Shown: positions 23,403 to 33,094 of the stretch, in pieces | How the letters are laid out: each line of letters opens with the position of its first letter | How positions within the stretch are numbered: the stretch's first letter is position 1 | Assembly (NCBI GenBank): GCA_947450545.1 | Contig: CANFVU010000010.1 | Span: 1-43,523, forward strand | DNA length: 43,523 bases | Source: Actinomycetota bacterium | Lineage (GTDB): Bacteria; Actinomycetota; Actinomycetes; Nanopelagicales; Nanopelagicaceae | Reading direction: 5' to 3' | Program-made: the position numbers and the translations under genes | Notes under the pieces: generated by a model | The model's input: the letters and a program-made list of their open reading frames with translations, nothing else | Databases searched by the model: none | What the model was told of the DNA's origin: nothing

Positions 23403-25294
23403 TACTTGGAACCACCTTTCGCAATTTCTTCTGATGTCATGTACTTCTCGAGTTCATGCACATCAAAGAGATCGAAGAGTTCTTTAGGAAGTGCTGGAAG
23501 TGCTTGTGCTTTGATGTTGACTTTGTCGCCATCAAAACTTGCAATGTGATTGACCTGGCGCCATGTTGAATTCATTCCAGGGAAGTCATCACGAGTATGT
23601 CCGCCGCGTGATTCTTCACGGAGCAGAGCAGACTTCGCAGTGCTTTCTGCAACGAGCAACATATTGTCGAGATCGAAAGCCAAGTGGAAACCAGGGTTGA
23701 ACTTACGATCACCTGTCACAGAAATATTTGCACTGCGCTTGCGGATATCTGCAATCTTTGCGATTGCTTCCGTTAGCTCTGCGCCGGTACGAATAATTCC
23801 TACGAGGTTGTGAGTAATTTCTTGAAGCTCTTGGTGCAAGGTGTAAGCATTTTCTCCACCTGTGCGGGTGAAAGGTGCTTCGATTTTTGCAGATGCTTTT
23901 TCAATCGCGCTTTCAGAAACTGGATTCGCACCATGTCCCTTTACATATTCAGCTGCGCCTTTACCTGCGCGGCGACCGAATACCAAAAGGTCGGTGAGTG
24001 AGTTTCCGCCAAGGCGGTTCGATCCGTGCATTCCGCCGGCAACCTCACCTGCAGCAAAGAGACCGTCGACGCCTACTGCTGCTGCGCTATCTGGTTCTAC
24101 TTCTACTCCGCCCATAACGTAATGGCAGGTTGGACCAACTTCCATTGGCTCCTTGGTGATATCTACGCCAGCAAGCTCATAGAACTGGTGCCACATAGAT
24201 GGAAGGCGCTTCTTAATAACTTCTGCAGATAAACGCTTTGAAACATCGAGGAATACTCCGCCATGTTCAGTTCCGCGTCCTGCTTTAACTTCGCTGTTGA
24301 TTGCGCGTGCAACTTCATCGCGTGGAAGCAACTCAGGTGGGCGGCGGTTATTGTCTTGATCAAGATACCAACGATCAGCTTCAGCTTCGTTGTCAGCATA
24401 CTTATCTTTAAATACATCAGGGATGTACTTGAACATAAAGCGTTCACCAAGTGAATTGGTAAGGATTCCACCTTCACCACGAACAGATTCTGTTACGAGG
24501 ATTCCTTTTACAGAAAGCGGCCAGACCATTCCTGTTGGGTGGAATTGCAAGAACTCCATATCAACCAAGTTTGCACCGGCTTTGAGAGCGAGCGCATGAC
24601 CATCGCCCGTGCCTTCCCAAGAGTTAGATGTAATTTTAAATGTCTTACCAACGCCACCTGTTGCAATAACAACTGCAGGTGCTTCGAAGAGAACTTCTGA
24701 ACCAGTTTCACGGCGATAACCATATGCACCAGAAACTTTGCCATTCTCTTTCAAGATCTCAGTGATTGTTACTTCAGCAAAAACCTTCATGTTCTTTTCT
24801 GCATCACCAAATTCTTTTGCATCTTGTTGCTGCAAAGCAACGATGCGTTGTTGCATGGTGCGAATGAGTTCTAGACCTGTGCGATCTCCAACGTGTGCAA
24901 GACGTGGATATTCATGTCCACCGAAGTTGCGTTGTGAAATCTTTCCTTCTTGTGTGCGATCAAAGAGCGCGCCCCACATCTCAAGCTCCCAGATGCGATC
25001 TGGTGCTTCCTTCGCATGTAATTCAGCCATGCGATAGTGGTTAAGGAACTTTCCGCCGCGCATTGTGTCGCGGAAGTGAACCATCCAGTTGTCGTTGTCG
25101 TTGACGTTACCCATTGAAGCAGCAGCGCCACCTTCAGCCATAACTGTGTGGGCTTTGCCGAATAGGGACTTACAGACAATGGCAACAGAGAGGCCTGCTT
25201 CGCGGGCTTCTACAGCTGCGCGCAAACCCGCTCCGCCGGCGCCAATGATGACGACGTCGTACTTATGTTTTTCTAGCGTTTGTGACGATGACAT
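23402..25294 (-). CDS. sdhA: Succinate dehydrogenase/fumarate reductase flavoprotein subunit
   Basis: A flavoprotein of about 630 residues that oxidises succinate to fumarate. Visible features are the FAD-binding GAGGAGLRAAVEA, the KSLFGKAHTVMAEGG segment containing the histidyl-FAD site region, the active-site stretch MEFLQFHPTGM, the ESVRGEGG loop, and the second FAD segment GMHGSNRLGGNSLTDLLVFG. A GGAG site fits the ATG at 25294 (9 bases) better than the ATG at 25300 (3 bases). It follows sdhC by about 10 bases. Confidence 0.95.
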   Translation of the reverse strand: MSSSQTLEKHKYDVVIIGAGGAGLRAAVEAREAGLSVAIVCKSLFGKAHTVMAEGGAAASMGNVNDNDNWMVHFRDTMRGGKFLNHYRMAELHAKEAPDRIWELEMWGALFDRTQEGKISQRNFGGHEYPRLAHVGDRTGLELIRTMQQRIVALQQQDAKEFGDAEKNMKVFAEVTITEILKENGKVSGAYGYRRETGSEVLFEAPAVVIATGGVGKTFKITSNSWEGTGDGHALALKAGANLVDMEFLQFHPTGMVWPLSVKGILVTESVRGEGGILTNSLGERFMFKYIPDVFKDKYADNEAEADRWYLDQDNNRRPPELLPRDEVARAINSEVKAGRGTEHGGVFLDVSKRLSAEVIKKRLPSMWHQFYELAGVDITKEPMEVGPTCHYVMGGVEVEPDSAAAVGVDGLFAAGEVAGGMHGSNRLGGNSLTDLLVFGRRAGKGAAEYVKGHGANPVSESAIEKASAKIEAPFTRTGGENAYTLHQELQEITHNLVGIIRTGAELTEAIAKIADIRKRSANISVTGDRKFNPGFHLAFDLDNMLLVAESTAKSALLREESRGGHTRDDFPGMNSTWRQVNHIASFDGDKVNIKAQALPALPKELFDLFDVHELEKYMTSEEIAKGGSK

Positions 25295-25309
25295 ATTCAT
25301 TAGCTCCGA

Positions 25310-26143
25310 TTAGAAGAAGTATTTGTTCCAGGTAGGGTGAAGTGAAACCATGCGTACGAAGAAGTCAGAGAATGCAACCCAGATCAAAGAGACCCAAGCG
25401 AAATTCTGGTGCTTCTGGTTGAGGCGAGATACAACTGTCCAAGCCTTATAACGGAATGGATGCTTCGAGAAGTGACGAAGACGTCCACCAATTGCATGGC
25501 GACATGAGTGACATGAAGCTGAGTAACCCCAGAGGAATGTTGCATTCAAAAGAAGTACAACTGTTCCGATGCTCATGTGGCCCCATTGACCTTGAGGATT
25601 CTTAAATGCAAGAAGCGCATCGATTGTTAAAAGAGTATTGAAAACGAGTCCGATGTAGAAGAAGTAACGGTGACCGTTATTCACAATCAAAGGAGCTTTT
25701 GTTTCACCTGTGTATTTTGCGTGTGGTTCTGCAACTGCACATGCAGGTGGAGACATCCAGAATGAGCGGAAGTACGCCTTGCGGTAGTAGTAACACGTCA
25801 TACGGAAACCAAGTGGGAAAATCAAAATAATAAATGCTGGCGATAAAACCATTCCGAAAATAACAATGTGGCCGAATGGTGTGCCGAGAAGAGATGAACC
25901 CTCAACGCATGTTGTTGATAAACATGGTGAATAGAAAGGAGAGATCAACGGTTCTGCGTAGTAGTGCGCGCCTTCAAATGCGCGCCACGTTGCATAAACA
26001 ATAAATGAGAGCAGAACTCCAACAGTGATGAGGGGTTGAATCCACCATTTATCTGTGCGCAAAGTGCGCTCGGAAATCTTCGCTCTTCCTTGAGAAAATA
26101 CGCCTGTAGCCATAAGGAGAAGTCTGCCGAGGCGAGGTTGCAT
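25310..26143 (-). CDS. sdhC: Succinate dehydrogenase cytochrome b subunit (actinobacterial SdhC)
   Basis: A 277-residue membrane anchor with five or so hydrophobic helices. It is the single-subunit type found with mycobacterial Sdh1, replacing separate SdhC and SdhD. Histidines suited to heme or quinone sites occur in PFGHIVIFG, NNGHRYFFYIG and ASCHSCRHAIGG. It is the first gene of sdhCAB, 70 bases after the 3' end of tRNA-Ser(TGA). No ribosome site is seen before either the ATG at 26143 or the in-frame ATG at 26110, so the start is not certain. Confidence 0.88.
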   Translation of the reverse strand: MQPRLGRLLLMATGVFSQGRAKISERTLRTDKWWIQPLITVGVLLSFIVYATWRAFEGAHYYAEPLISPFYSPCLSTTCVEGSSLLGTPFGHIVIFGMVLSPAFIILIFPLGFRMTCYYYRKAYFRSFWMSPPACAVAEPHAKYTGETKAPLIVNNGHRYFFYIGLVFNTLLTIDALLAFKNPQGQWGHMSIGTVVLLLNATFLWGYSASCHSCRHAIGGRLRHFSKHPFRYKAWTVVSRLNQKHQNFAWVSLIWVAFSDFFVRMVSLHPTWNKYFF

Positions 26144-26160
26144 ACGCTAGATACAGCTAT

Positions 26161-26191
26161 GCGCAGGGGCTGTGAAGTCAGCCACCTGCGC
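26161..26191 (-). terminator. Hairpin between tRNA-Ser(TGA) and sdhC
   Basis: GCGCAGG and CCTGCGC pair, and GGCT/AGCC extend the stem inward past one bulged base. It lies downstream of the tRNA and 18 bases before the sdhC ATG. It lacks a T-run, so it may be a tRNA processing or termination structure or an operator for sdhCAB. Confidence 0.4.
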
Positions 26192-26213
26192 ATGCAGTGA
26201 TACTTATATCGAG

Positions 26214-26296
26214 CGGAGGGCGTGGGATTTGAACCCACGAAGGTTTCCCTTGCCGGTTTTCAAGACCGGTGCACTCGGCCGCTATGCGAGCCCTCC
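26214..26296 (-). tRNA. tRNA-Ser(TGA), CCA not encoded
   Basis: The reverse strand folds as a class II tRNA: acceptor GGAGGGC/GCCCTCC, anticodon loop CTTGAAA with anticodon TGA (reads UCN codons), a variable arm CAAGGGAAACCTTC, T-arm GTGGG-TTCAAAT-CCCAC and discriminator G. The following bases are CTC, so CCA is added after transcription. It lies between the HAD gene and sdhC, three genes from serS. Confidence 0.95.
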
Positions 26297-26333
26297 GTGG
26301 GCAAACTTACCGGCTCGGTGGTTATCGACAAAA

Positions 26334-27164
26334 TTAAGCGGGTAATTCCAGCAACTTCTCGATGACTTTCGCTACTCCATCATCGGTATGAGCATCAGCG
26401 ATAAATTTTGCATGGTTCTTTGCCTCAGGGTGGCCATCAGCCATCGACCATGAGCGATGTGCCCATCGCAACATCGAAAAGTCATTGGGGTTATCGCCGA
26501 ATGTCACTGAATCCTCAGGACCAATTCCTGCGCGAGCAGCCATCTTCGCAAGTGTTTCACCTTTACTTACACCGACTGCAGAAATTTCTAGGATTGATTC
26601 AGATGAATTGGAGTGAGTGATTGTTGCAAGCTCACCAACTTCGCGATGTGCTATGTGAAGCATTTGATCTGATGTCATGTCGTAATTGGAACAACGTGCC
26701 AATAACTTAAATGCGGGCTTGACCATTTTTTCTTCAATCATTGGTGAAGGTTGGAGATCTACTCCGATATCCCAACGAGGAACATACGCAACTTCATGAT
26801 GAAATTCATTGTTGTATTCGACTGCAAAAGAAATATTAGGAATATGTAAGCGAAGACGTTTCACAACTTCAAGTTGTTCTTCGATCGGCATCAACCACTC
26901 TTCAAGAACGCGGTCATTCATCAAGTCATACAACATTGCACCGTTGGCACAGATTGCATTTCCAAATCCAAACGTTTCACGAATCTCTGGCATCCATCGT
27001 GGTGGTCGTCCTGTTACAAAGAAGATTTCAATTCCTTCATTGTGTGCAGCGCGAAATGCTTCAACGGTGCGTTCTGATACTCCGGAATAATCGCGAACGA
27101 TTGTTCCGTCGAGATCGGTGCCAATGAGTTTGGGGCGTTTGCCGGGAATCAAAGAGTTGCTCAT
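26334..27164 (-). CDS. Cof-type HAD-superfamily phosphatase
   Basis: A 276-residue HAD hydrolase with the Cof-type cap. Motif I is [11 protein letters not shown] (nucleophile Asp at about residue 17), motif II is the VTGRP threonine, the motif III lysine is in GVSKGETL, and motif IV is [11 protein letters not shown]. Such enzymes dephosphorylate sugar phosphates or flavin-pathway intermediates; no specific substrate is readable. The ATG overlaps the serS stop by four bases, forming an operon with serS. Confidence 0.85.
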   Translation of the reverse strand: MSNSLIPGKRPKLIGTDLDGTIVRDYSGVSERTVEAFRAAHNEGIEIFFVTGRPPRWMPEIRETFGFGNAICANGAMLYDLMNDRVLEEWLMPIEEQLEVVKRLRLHIPNISFAVEYNNEFHHEVAYVPRWDIGVDLQPSPMIEEKMVKPAFKLLARCSNYDMTSDQMLHIAHREVGELATITHSNSSESILEISAVGVSKGETLAKMAARAGIGPEDSVTFGDNPNDFSMLRWAHRSWSMADGHPEAKNHAKFIADAHTDDGVAKVIEKLLELPA

Positions 27165-28429
27165 GCAGGAAGAAGTGTGTCCATGCCAAGGAATGGACGA
27201 AGCGCCTGTGGCACATTGACCGAACCATCTGCGTTCTGGTGATTTTCTAGAACAGCAACAATCATGCGTGGAATTGCAACAAGTGTCCCATTAAGCGTTG
27301 CTACCGCTTTAGTTCCATCATCAGTCTTGTGGCGAATGTTGAGACGACGAGCTTGGAATTCGGTGCAATTAGATGTGCTTGTTACTTCGCGATAGGCGTT
27401 TTGTGTTGGAACCCATGCTTCGCAGTCGAATTTACGAATAGCAGATGATCCAAGATCTCCTGATGCAACATCGATTACGCGATAGGGAATCTCCATTGCA
27501 TTGAGGAAATCCTTCTCCCATTGCAACAACTTTGCATGCTCTGCTTCAGCTTCTTCTGGTTTGCAGAAAATAAACATTTCAACTTTATCGAATTGGTGAA
27601 CGCGAATAATTCCACGTGTGTCTTTGCCGTAGGTTCCTGCTTCACGGCGGAAACAAGATGAATACCCTGCATAACGGATAGGTCCGTTATCTACATCAAG
27701 GATTTCATCCATGTGATACGCAGCGAGTGGGACTTCAGAAGTTCCAACCAAATACACATCATCTTCTTCAAGATGATAAACATTCTCTGCTGCTTGACCA
27801 AGGAATCCAGTGCCTTCCATGGCAGGCGGCTTAACCAATACAGGTGGAATCACTGGAGTGAATCCAGCTTTTACTGCTAATTGAATTGCGTAATTCACCA
27901 TGGCAAATTCAAGAAGAGCGCCAACGCCAGTTAAATAATATGAGCGAGAGCCTGCAACTTTTGCTCCGCGCTCGGTATCAATTGCTTTTAAAACTTTTCC
28001 AAGTTCTACGTGATCTTTTGGTTCAAACCCTGCTGCTGCAAAATCGCGTGGTGTGCCGATATGTTCGAGAACTTTGAAATCAGCTTCTCCACCGACGGGT
28101 GTATCTGTGTGAACAATGTTTGAGATCTGAAGAAGTATTGCTTTTGATGCTTCTTCGAGTTCTGCACGTTTCGAATCTGCTGCTTTTACCTTTGCAGCAA
28201 GCTCTTTAGCGCTCTCCAAAAGCTTTGCTTTTTCATCGCCTTTTGCTGAGCCAACGCTCTTTGAAAGAGTATTTTGTTCGGCGCGAACTGCTTCAAATTC
28301 ATTCACTGCCAAACGGCGAGCCTCATCGGCTGCAATCAGTTGATCAACGAGCCCAACATCTTCACCGCGCGCCTTTTGGGAGTTGCGGATGAGGTCAGGG
28401 TTCTCGCGAAGCGTTTTAAGATCAATCAC
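27161..28429 (-). CDS. serS: Seryl-tRNA synthetase
   Basis: A 422-residue class II aminoacyl-tRNA synthetase. An N-terminal long coiled-coil arm (about residues 25-105) that contacts the tRNA variable arm precedes the catalytic core. Motif 2 is in [22 protein letters not shown] (part shown), serine-binding residues are in [13 protein letters not shown], and motif 3 is [17 protein letters not shown]. It starts with GTG; a TAGACT box 6 bases upstream suggests leaderless expression. The window also holds two serine tRNA genes. Confidence 0.97.
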   Translation of the reverse strand: MIDLKTLRENPDLIRNSQKARGEDVGLVDQLIAADEARRLAVNEFEAVRAEQNTLSKSVGSAKGDEKAKLLESAKELAAKVKAADSKRAELEEASKAILLQISNIVHTDTPVGGEADFKVLEHIGTPRDFAAAGFEPKDHVELGKVLKAIDTERGAKVAGSRSYYLTGVGALLEFAMVNYAIQLAVKAGFTPVIPPVLVKPPAMEGTGFLGQAAENVYHLEEDDVYLVGTSEVPLAAYHMDEILDVDNGPIRYAGYSSCFRREAGTYGKDTRGIIRVHQFDKVEMFIFCKPEEAEAEHAKLLQWEKDFLNAMEIPYRVIDVASGDLGSSAIRKFDCEAWVPTQNAYREVTSTSNCTEFQARRLNIRHKTDDGTKAVATLNGTLVAIPRMIVAVLENHQNADGSVNVPQALRPFLGMDTLLPA

Positions 28430-28435
28430 TGCGTC

Positions 28436-28441
28436 AGTCTA
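28436..28441 (-). promoter_or_regulatory. -10 box of leaderless serS
   Basis: TAGACT on the minus strand, exactly 6 bases before the GTG at 28429; no ribosome site between. Confidence 0.5.
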
Positions 28442-28449
28442 TCGTGAGG

Positions 28450-29277
28450 CTAACGAGTGCGCGGATATGAGCCTAAGAAGCGGATGTCATCGCAAATTCC
28501 GCGCAGACCATCGACTGCTGCCTTTACCGGAGCATCGTTGATATGGCCTTCTGCATCAATGATGAAGTGATAGTGGCCGAGTTGGCGCCCAGTCGGCCGT
28601 GATTGAATGAATGTGAGATTCACTTTCTGCTTTGCAAACTCAGTCAAAATTTCAAGCAGAGCACCTGCATGGTCAATATCAATGTATGCAACTAAAGATG
28701 TGCGATCTGCGCCGGTAGCGGCAGGAAGGTTGCCAGGTTTTTCAACGACAACAAATCGTGTGATTGCACCTTCGTTATCACCAATATTTTCAGCAATAAC
28801 TTTAAGTCCGTAATTCTCAGCAGCAATTTTTGCAGCGATTGCTGCATCGTAATTGCGCTTGCTTAGCCCTTCAGCACCTGCAGCTGTGGAAGGTGTATCA
28901 ATCATTTCTGCATCAGGATAATTTTCAGCGATGAATCCACGTGTTTGAGCTTCAGCATGTGGATGCGTTGCAATTTTCTTAATTGGTTTTCCGTCGTTTT
29001 CAGGAAGAATCATGAGGGCGAAAGAGACAGGAAGAGTTGTTTCAGCAGAAATAACAAGTTCATCACCAAGTGCAAGTTCATCGAGAGTGCGAGCAACGAC
29101 GCCTTCGACAGAATTTTCAATAGGTACAAGTGCTTTATCGACAGCGCCGGTACGCACTGCTTCAAGAGCAGCAGTCACATTTCCATAAGGCAGGAGCTCG
29201 TCACCGGGTTGGGTGATTTGGCGAAGTGCTGCTTCGGTAAATGTTCCGGCAGGGCCAAGGTACGAATATCTGGTCAC
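28450..29277 (-). CDS. pheA: Prephenate dehydratase
   Basis: A 275-residue monofunctional enzyme that converts prephenate to phenylpyruvate in phenylalanine synthesis. The catalytic domain starts with YLGPAGTFTEAALRQ and carries the TRF active-site triplet in GAITRFVVVE. The C-terminal ACT domain has the ESRPT-type phenylalanine-binding segment, here IQSRPTGRQLGHYHF, so feedback control by phenylalanine is expected. It begins with GTG overlapping the stop of the upstream hydrolase gene by four bases. Confidence 0.93.
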   Translation of the reverse strand: MTRYSYLGPAGTFTEAALRQITQPGDELLPYGNVTAALEAVRTGAVDKALVPIENSVEGVVARTLDELALGDELVISAETTLPVSFALMILPENDGKPIKKIATHPHAEAQTRGFIAENYPDAEMIDTPSTAAGAEGLSKRNYDAAIAAKIAAENYGLKVIAENIGDNEGAITRFVVVEKPGNLPAATGADRTSLVAYIDIDHAGALLEILTEFAKQKVNLTFIQSRPTGRQLGHYHFIIDAEGHINDAPVKAAVDGLRGICDDIRFLGSYPRTR

Positions 29278-30062
29278 TGCGAAAGTTTACCCTTTCGCAA
29301 ACGTGGCCACTTGGTAATAGGAAATGCGAGATTGGCGTAGAAATCAATCAAGATTGCAGTAACGAGGTCATTCTTCTCTTTCACAACATAGTGAGAAGCC
29401 CCCGGAACAATTGCAAGGCGACCATCGTAAAGTGCTTCATACAGCTCAACAGTATGGTGATTGCTATGTGGTTCATCATCACCAGATAGAACAAGCGTTG
29501 GACAAGTAATTGTTGCAAGTTCTTCCACTGTCATGGTGGGTTCTTTGCTCCAAATTCCAAATGCTTTCTTTACTGTTGCAATTCCTATTTCAACCGGATC
29601 AGGTGAACGAGAACTCCATAGCGCTTGCTCTTCTTCATCCCACGTAATGTCTACGTTCTCATCAAAAACCATTCCACCAGAATTCCAATGGTAATTCGCG
29701 CCAATCAGGACAAGTGACTTCACCAAATCAGGACGCTTGAGTGCAACAAGGAGAGCGATGATTCCTCCATCGCTGTACCCCACCAAGTGTGTTGGTGCTT
29801 TGATGACATCTTCTAAATATGCAATTGCTTCGTCGCGTTGAAATTCAAAGTGGTAATAACCCTCGCGCATACCTGTACGACCTTGGCCAGTACGGTCATA
29901 ACCATAAACGTGATGCGTTTTCTCCACTGCAGGAAGAATGTATGAGTCGAAATCTTCTGTTGCGCTCAATCCACCATGCAAAAGCAGGAGTGGTTGACCA
30001 TTATTGGCATATTCGACCGACCAAGTCTGATGCCCACGAAGATCGATATATCCAGATTTCAT
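29274..30062 (-). CDS. Alpha/beta hydrolase
   Basis: A 262-residue alpha/beta-hydrolase-fold protein. The nucleophile elbow is VGYSDGG (Ser), the oxyanion loop is LLHGGLSATEDF, the acid is in LVLSGDDEPH, and the catalytic His is in PGASHYVV. Esterase, lipase or C-C hydrolase activity is possible; the substrate is unknown. It is the first gene of a group leading into pheA. Only 22 bases separate its ATG from the divergent PP2C gene, and a TAGGTT box is 6 bases upstream. Confidence 0.83.
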   Translation of the reverse strand: MKSGYIDLRGHQTWSVEYANNGQPLLLLHGGLSATEDFDSYILPAVEKTHHVYGYDRTGQGRTGMREGYYHFEFQRDEAIAYLEDVIKAPTHLVGYSDGGIIALLVALKRPDLVKSLVLIGANYHWNSGGMVFDENVDITWDEEEQALWSSRSPDPVEIGIATVKKAFGIWSKEPTMTVEELATITCPTLVLSGDDEPHSNHHTVELYEALYDGRLAIVPGASHYVVKEKNDLVTAILIDFYANLAFPITKWPRLRKGKLSQ

Positions 30063-30068
30063 ACTCCT

Positions 30069-30078
30069 AACCTACACT
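30069..30078. promoter_or_regulatory. Overlapping divergent -10 boxes of the hydrolase and pstP genes
   Basis: TACACT (30073-30078, plus) lies 6 bases before the pstP ATG. TAGGTT (30069-30074, minus) lies 6 bases before the hydrolase ATG. The two hexamers share two bases, so both promoters would occupy the same DNA. Confidence 0.45.
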
Positions 30079-30084
30079 TTCACT

Positions 30085-30873
30085 ATGTCCACGGCTTCCC
30101 GTTCCTTTCGAGTGCTTGCTCGCACCGATGTGGGTTTGGTGCGCGATGGCAATGAGGATTCGGCTTTGACCTCTGCTCGCCTTGTTGCTGTTGCAGATGG
30201 AATGGGTGGTCATGCCGGCGGAGAAGTTGCTTCTAAAATTGCAATTACTGCTCTAAAAAGTTTGAGCGAAATTTTAAATGATGGCGATGTCGATGCTGAA
30301 TCACGTGAAGATTTATTAATGAATATTTCTTTTTCCATTGATGACAAGATTGCACTCGAGAGCGCATCAAAACCGGAGCTTGCAGGAATGGGAACCACTC
30401 TTACTGCTCTTCACCTTGGTGAGAAAACTGTTGAACTGCTTCACGTTGGTGACTCTCGTTGCTATCGCTGGTCAAAAAATAAACTAATTCAATTAAGTGT
30501 TGACCATACTGTTATGCAAGAGCTCATCGATCAAGGCCGCATCACTGCTGAAGAAGCGCTCAGCCATCCTCAACGTTCACTTCTCACCCAAGCTCTCATG
30601 GGCGATAGCGGAATTGATCCAGTTCTCGTGGTTTACCCAGCAGATATTGGGGATCAATTCTTACTCTGCAGCGATGGACTCAATGGCGTTCTCTCGGACT
30701 TTGAAATCAGCGCGGTTATTAAGAAGTATCAAGATAAAGAAGAGGATCTCTTGGACGCATTGATTGATGCCACTAAAGCAAAAGGTGCACCAGATAACAT
30801 CACGCTGATTTGGGCTGAAGTGGTTGATGAAGAGCCTCATGCTGAAATTTCATTACTGGGGGCTGCACAGTGA
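30085..30873 (+). CDS. pstP: PP2C-family serine/threonine protein phosphatase
   Basis: A 262-residue PP2C phosphatase. Metal-binding aspartates are in the early RDGNEDS and ADGMGGHAGGEVAS, the later LCSDGL, and GAPDNITLI. It lacks the membrane helix and extracellular tail of the mycobacterial PstP (about 510 residues), so it is probably soluble. It ends inside the start of the PknB gene (four-base overlap) and presumably dephosphorylates that kinase and its targets in cell-wall and division control. Confidence 0.88.
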   Translation: MSTASRSFRVLARTDVGLVRDGNEDSALTSARLVAVADGMGGHAGGEVASKIAITALKSLSEILNDGDVDAESREDLLMNISFSIDDKIALESASKPELAGMGTTLTALHLGEKTVELLHVGDSRCYRWSKNKLIQLSVDHTVMQELIDQGRITAEEALSHPQRSLLTQALMGDSGIDPVLVVYPADIGDQFLLCSDGLNGVLSDFEISAVIKKYQDKEEDLLDALIDATKAKGAPDNITLIWAEVVDEEPHAEISLLGAAQ

Positions 30874-32420
30874 GCGCTTCCAAGAAAACTTTAGGGGCAC
30901 GCTACGAAGTAGGCGAGATGATTGGCTCTGGTGGAATGGCCGATGTCTATCGTGGTGTTGATACGCGGCTTAACCGCGAAGTTGCAATCAAAATTCTTCG
31001 CAGTGACCTAGCTCGTGATCCTGCATTTATTGCACGCTTTAAAAAAGAAGCTCTTGCTGCTGCAGGTTTGAGTCACTCAGGAATCGTTGCTGTGTATGAC
31101 TCTGGTGAAGATAGCGGTAGTTCATACATCGTTATGGAGCTTGTAAATGGCCGTACTTTGCGCGATTTATTGCAGAGTGATGAAGTCATCACGATCAATC
31201 GTGCTTTAGAAATCACTTCTGGAATTTTGGATGCTTTGGATTATTCACATCGCAAGGGAATAATTCATCGCGATATCAAACCTGGAAATGTGATGATCAC
31301 TGATTCTGGTGTTGTGAAAGTGATGGACTTTGGAATTGCACGCGCACTTTCAGATATTGGTGCAACCATGACGAGCACATGGAACATTGTTGGTACCGCT
31401 CAATATCTTTCACCTGAACAAGCAACGGGTGAATCAGCTGATCGTCGTAGCGATATTTATTCCGTTGGTTGCGTTCTCTACGAACTACTCGTTGGCGAAC
31501 CTCCTTACACAGGTGACACTCCGGTTTCGATTGCATACCAACATGTATCCGGAGAACTTGTTCCTGCATCTGATTTCGTTGATCATCTTGATAAAGATAT
31601 CGACACAATTATTTCTGTTGCGCTTTCAAAAGATCCAGCCAGCCGTTACCAAGATGCTGGTGCAATGGATGCAGATATCAAACGTGCCCTCAAGGGCGAT
31701 CCCGTTACCACCAAGATTCGCCGCATCAATCGAAAGCGCAGCGCTGTCATTGCACTCGTGCTTCTCTTAGCTGTTGGTGGAACTGCTGCAACGTTCCTCA
31801 ATGTTTCGTCAAAGAGTTCGACTGCTGCATTTGAGCTTCCCAATGTTGTGGGACTTTCTGAAGATAGCGCTCGCGCACTTCTCCCTGGATTTACAGTCAC
31901 TGTTCAACACGCGCCAGATGCGCGTATTCCTAAAGATCGCGTTGCTAGCCAACTTCCACTTGCAGCTTCCAAAGTTCAAAAAGGAAGCGCTGTAACACTC
32001 ACTATTTCTGATGGTCCTGGTGACACCGTTGTTCCTGTAGACCTTGTTGGAAAAACTCTCGAACAAGCGCGTATCTCACTTGCTGCAGCAGGACTTGTTA
32101 TTTCTAAGACTGAACCAGTCGATTCGAATATGGATCCAGGTGTTATTTTGAAGTCAGATCCTGCTCCTGGCACAACAGTGACTGCGGGCAGCGGAATTGT
32201 TCTACAAATTGCCAGTGGGCAAGTCTCGGTTCCACAGTTAATAGGAATGACTGAGATTGAAGCTCGTACTGTTCTTACACAAGGCGGTTTCTTGCCTCGC
32301 GTTATTTATGCTTTCCAAAGTGGAAAAGATCTTGACACTGTCTTGGCCCAAGCACCTGATGCTGGAACGTCAGCAAATATTGGTTCGGTAATAACGATTA
32401 CAGTTAATAAGAACGCTTAA
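30870..32420 (+). CDS. pknB: PASTA-domain serine/threonine protein kinase (PknB type)
   Basis: A 516-residue membrane kinase. The cytoplasmic kinase domain (about residues 10-270) has the glycine loop GSGGMADVYRG, Lys41 in VAIKIL, HRDIKPGN with Asp135, DFG and activation segment threonines near TSTWNIVGTAQY. A single helix lies at about residues 290-312. Three extracellular PASTA repeats follow (roughly 317-516); mycobacterial PknB has four. PASTA domains sense muropeptides or lipid II. It starts with GTG overlapping the phosphatase gene, and its stop overlaps that of the convergent trpG by four bases. Confidence 0.92.
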   Translation: MSASKKTLGARYEVGEMIGSGGMADVYRGVDTRLNREVAIKILRSDLARDPAFIARFKKEALAAAGLSHSGIVAVYDSGEDSGSSYIVMELVNGRTLRDLLQSDEVITINRALEITSGILDALDYSHRKGIIHRDIKPGNVMITDSGVVKVMDFGIARALSDIGATMTSTWNIVGTAQYLSPEQATGESADRRSDIYSVGCVLYELLVGEPPYTGDTPVSIAYQHVSGELVPASDFVDHLDKDIDTIISVALSKDPASRYQDAGAMDADIKRALKGDPVTTKIRRINRKRSAVIALVLLLAVGGTAATFLNVSSKSSTAAFELPNVVGLSEDSARALLPGFTVTVQHAPDARIPKDRVASQLPLAASKVQKGSAVTLTISDGPGDTVVPVDLVGKTLEQARISLAAAGLVISKTEPVDSNMDPGVILKSDPAPGTTVTAGSGIVLQIASGQVSVPQLIGMTEIEARTVLTQGGFLPRVIYAFQSGKDLDTVLAQAPDAGTSANIGSVITITVNKNA

Positions 32421-33055
32421 GCTTTTATTACAACTGGCGACAAACCTTCAGAACGTTTGCGGCCATCTTTATCTCCACATGCAACCAACCAATTACCAAG
32501 CATTTGATGGCCGTGTTCAGTGAGAACTGATTCTGGATGGAATTGAACTCCAGAAATCGGAAGAGATTTATGTTGAATAGCCATCACAACACCTGAATCA
32601 GTTGTGCAGATAACTTCTAATTCATCAGGCATCGTTGCTGGTTCGATTGATAGTGAGTGATAACGCGTCACTGTTAATGGCGATGGAAGATCTGCAAGAA
32701 CCCCTTTATTAGAATGTGTAACAACAGAAGTCTTGCCGTGAAGAAGTTCAGGTGCGCGTGAGACTGTTCCGCCAAATGCCACACCAATTGCTTGGTGGCC
32801 AAGACAGACTCCGAAAAGTGGAATCTTCTTCTCAGCGCAGTACTTCACCATTGCAATGCTCACGCCAGCTTCTTCTGGAGTTCCAGGTCCTGGCGACATG
32901 AGAACGCCATCGTAATTTTGAGCGTCTTCAGGCTTCACTTCGTCATTACGAAGGACGGTGCATTCAGCGCCGATCTGTCCGAGATATTGCACGAGGTTGA
33001 AGACAAATGAGTCGTAGTTATCAACGACCAATATCTTCGCTCGTGAGGTGCTCAT
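32417..33055 (-). CDS. trpG: Anthranilate/aminodeoxychorismate synthase glutamine amidotransferase
   Basis: A 212-residue class I glutamine amidotransferase. The catalytic triad is visible: Cys in FGVCLGHQAIG and His/Glu in VQFHPESVLTEHG. The start at 33055 gives the typical ILVVDNYDSFVFNLVQY opening and has an AGGAGAG site; the longer frame would run into crgA. It supplies ammonia to TrpE or PabB. The position between pknB and crgA is the same as mycobacterial trpG (Rv0013). TrpG and PabA roles are often shared by one protein. Confidence 0.9.
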   Translation of the reverse strand: MSTSRAKILVVDNYDSFVFNLVQYLGQIGAECTVLRNDEVKPEDAQNYDGVLMSPGPGTPEEAGVSIAMVKYCAEKKIPLFGVCLGHQAIGVAFGGTVSRAPELLHGKTSVVTHSNKGVLADLPSPLTVTRYHSLSIEPATMPDELEVICTTDSGVVMAIQHKSLPISGVQFHPESVLTEHGHQMLGNWLVACGDKDGRKRSEGLSPVVIKA

Positions 33056-33082
33056 GGACTTATTCTCTCCTAATTTTTGTAG

Positions 33083-33088
33083 TAGCCT
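33083..33088 (+). promoter_or_regulatory. -10 box of leaderless crgA
   Basis: TAGCCT, exactly 6 bases before the ATG at 33095. Confidence 0.45.
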
Positions 33089-33094
33089 TCCCTC

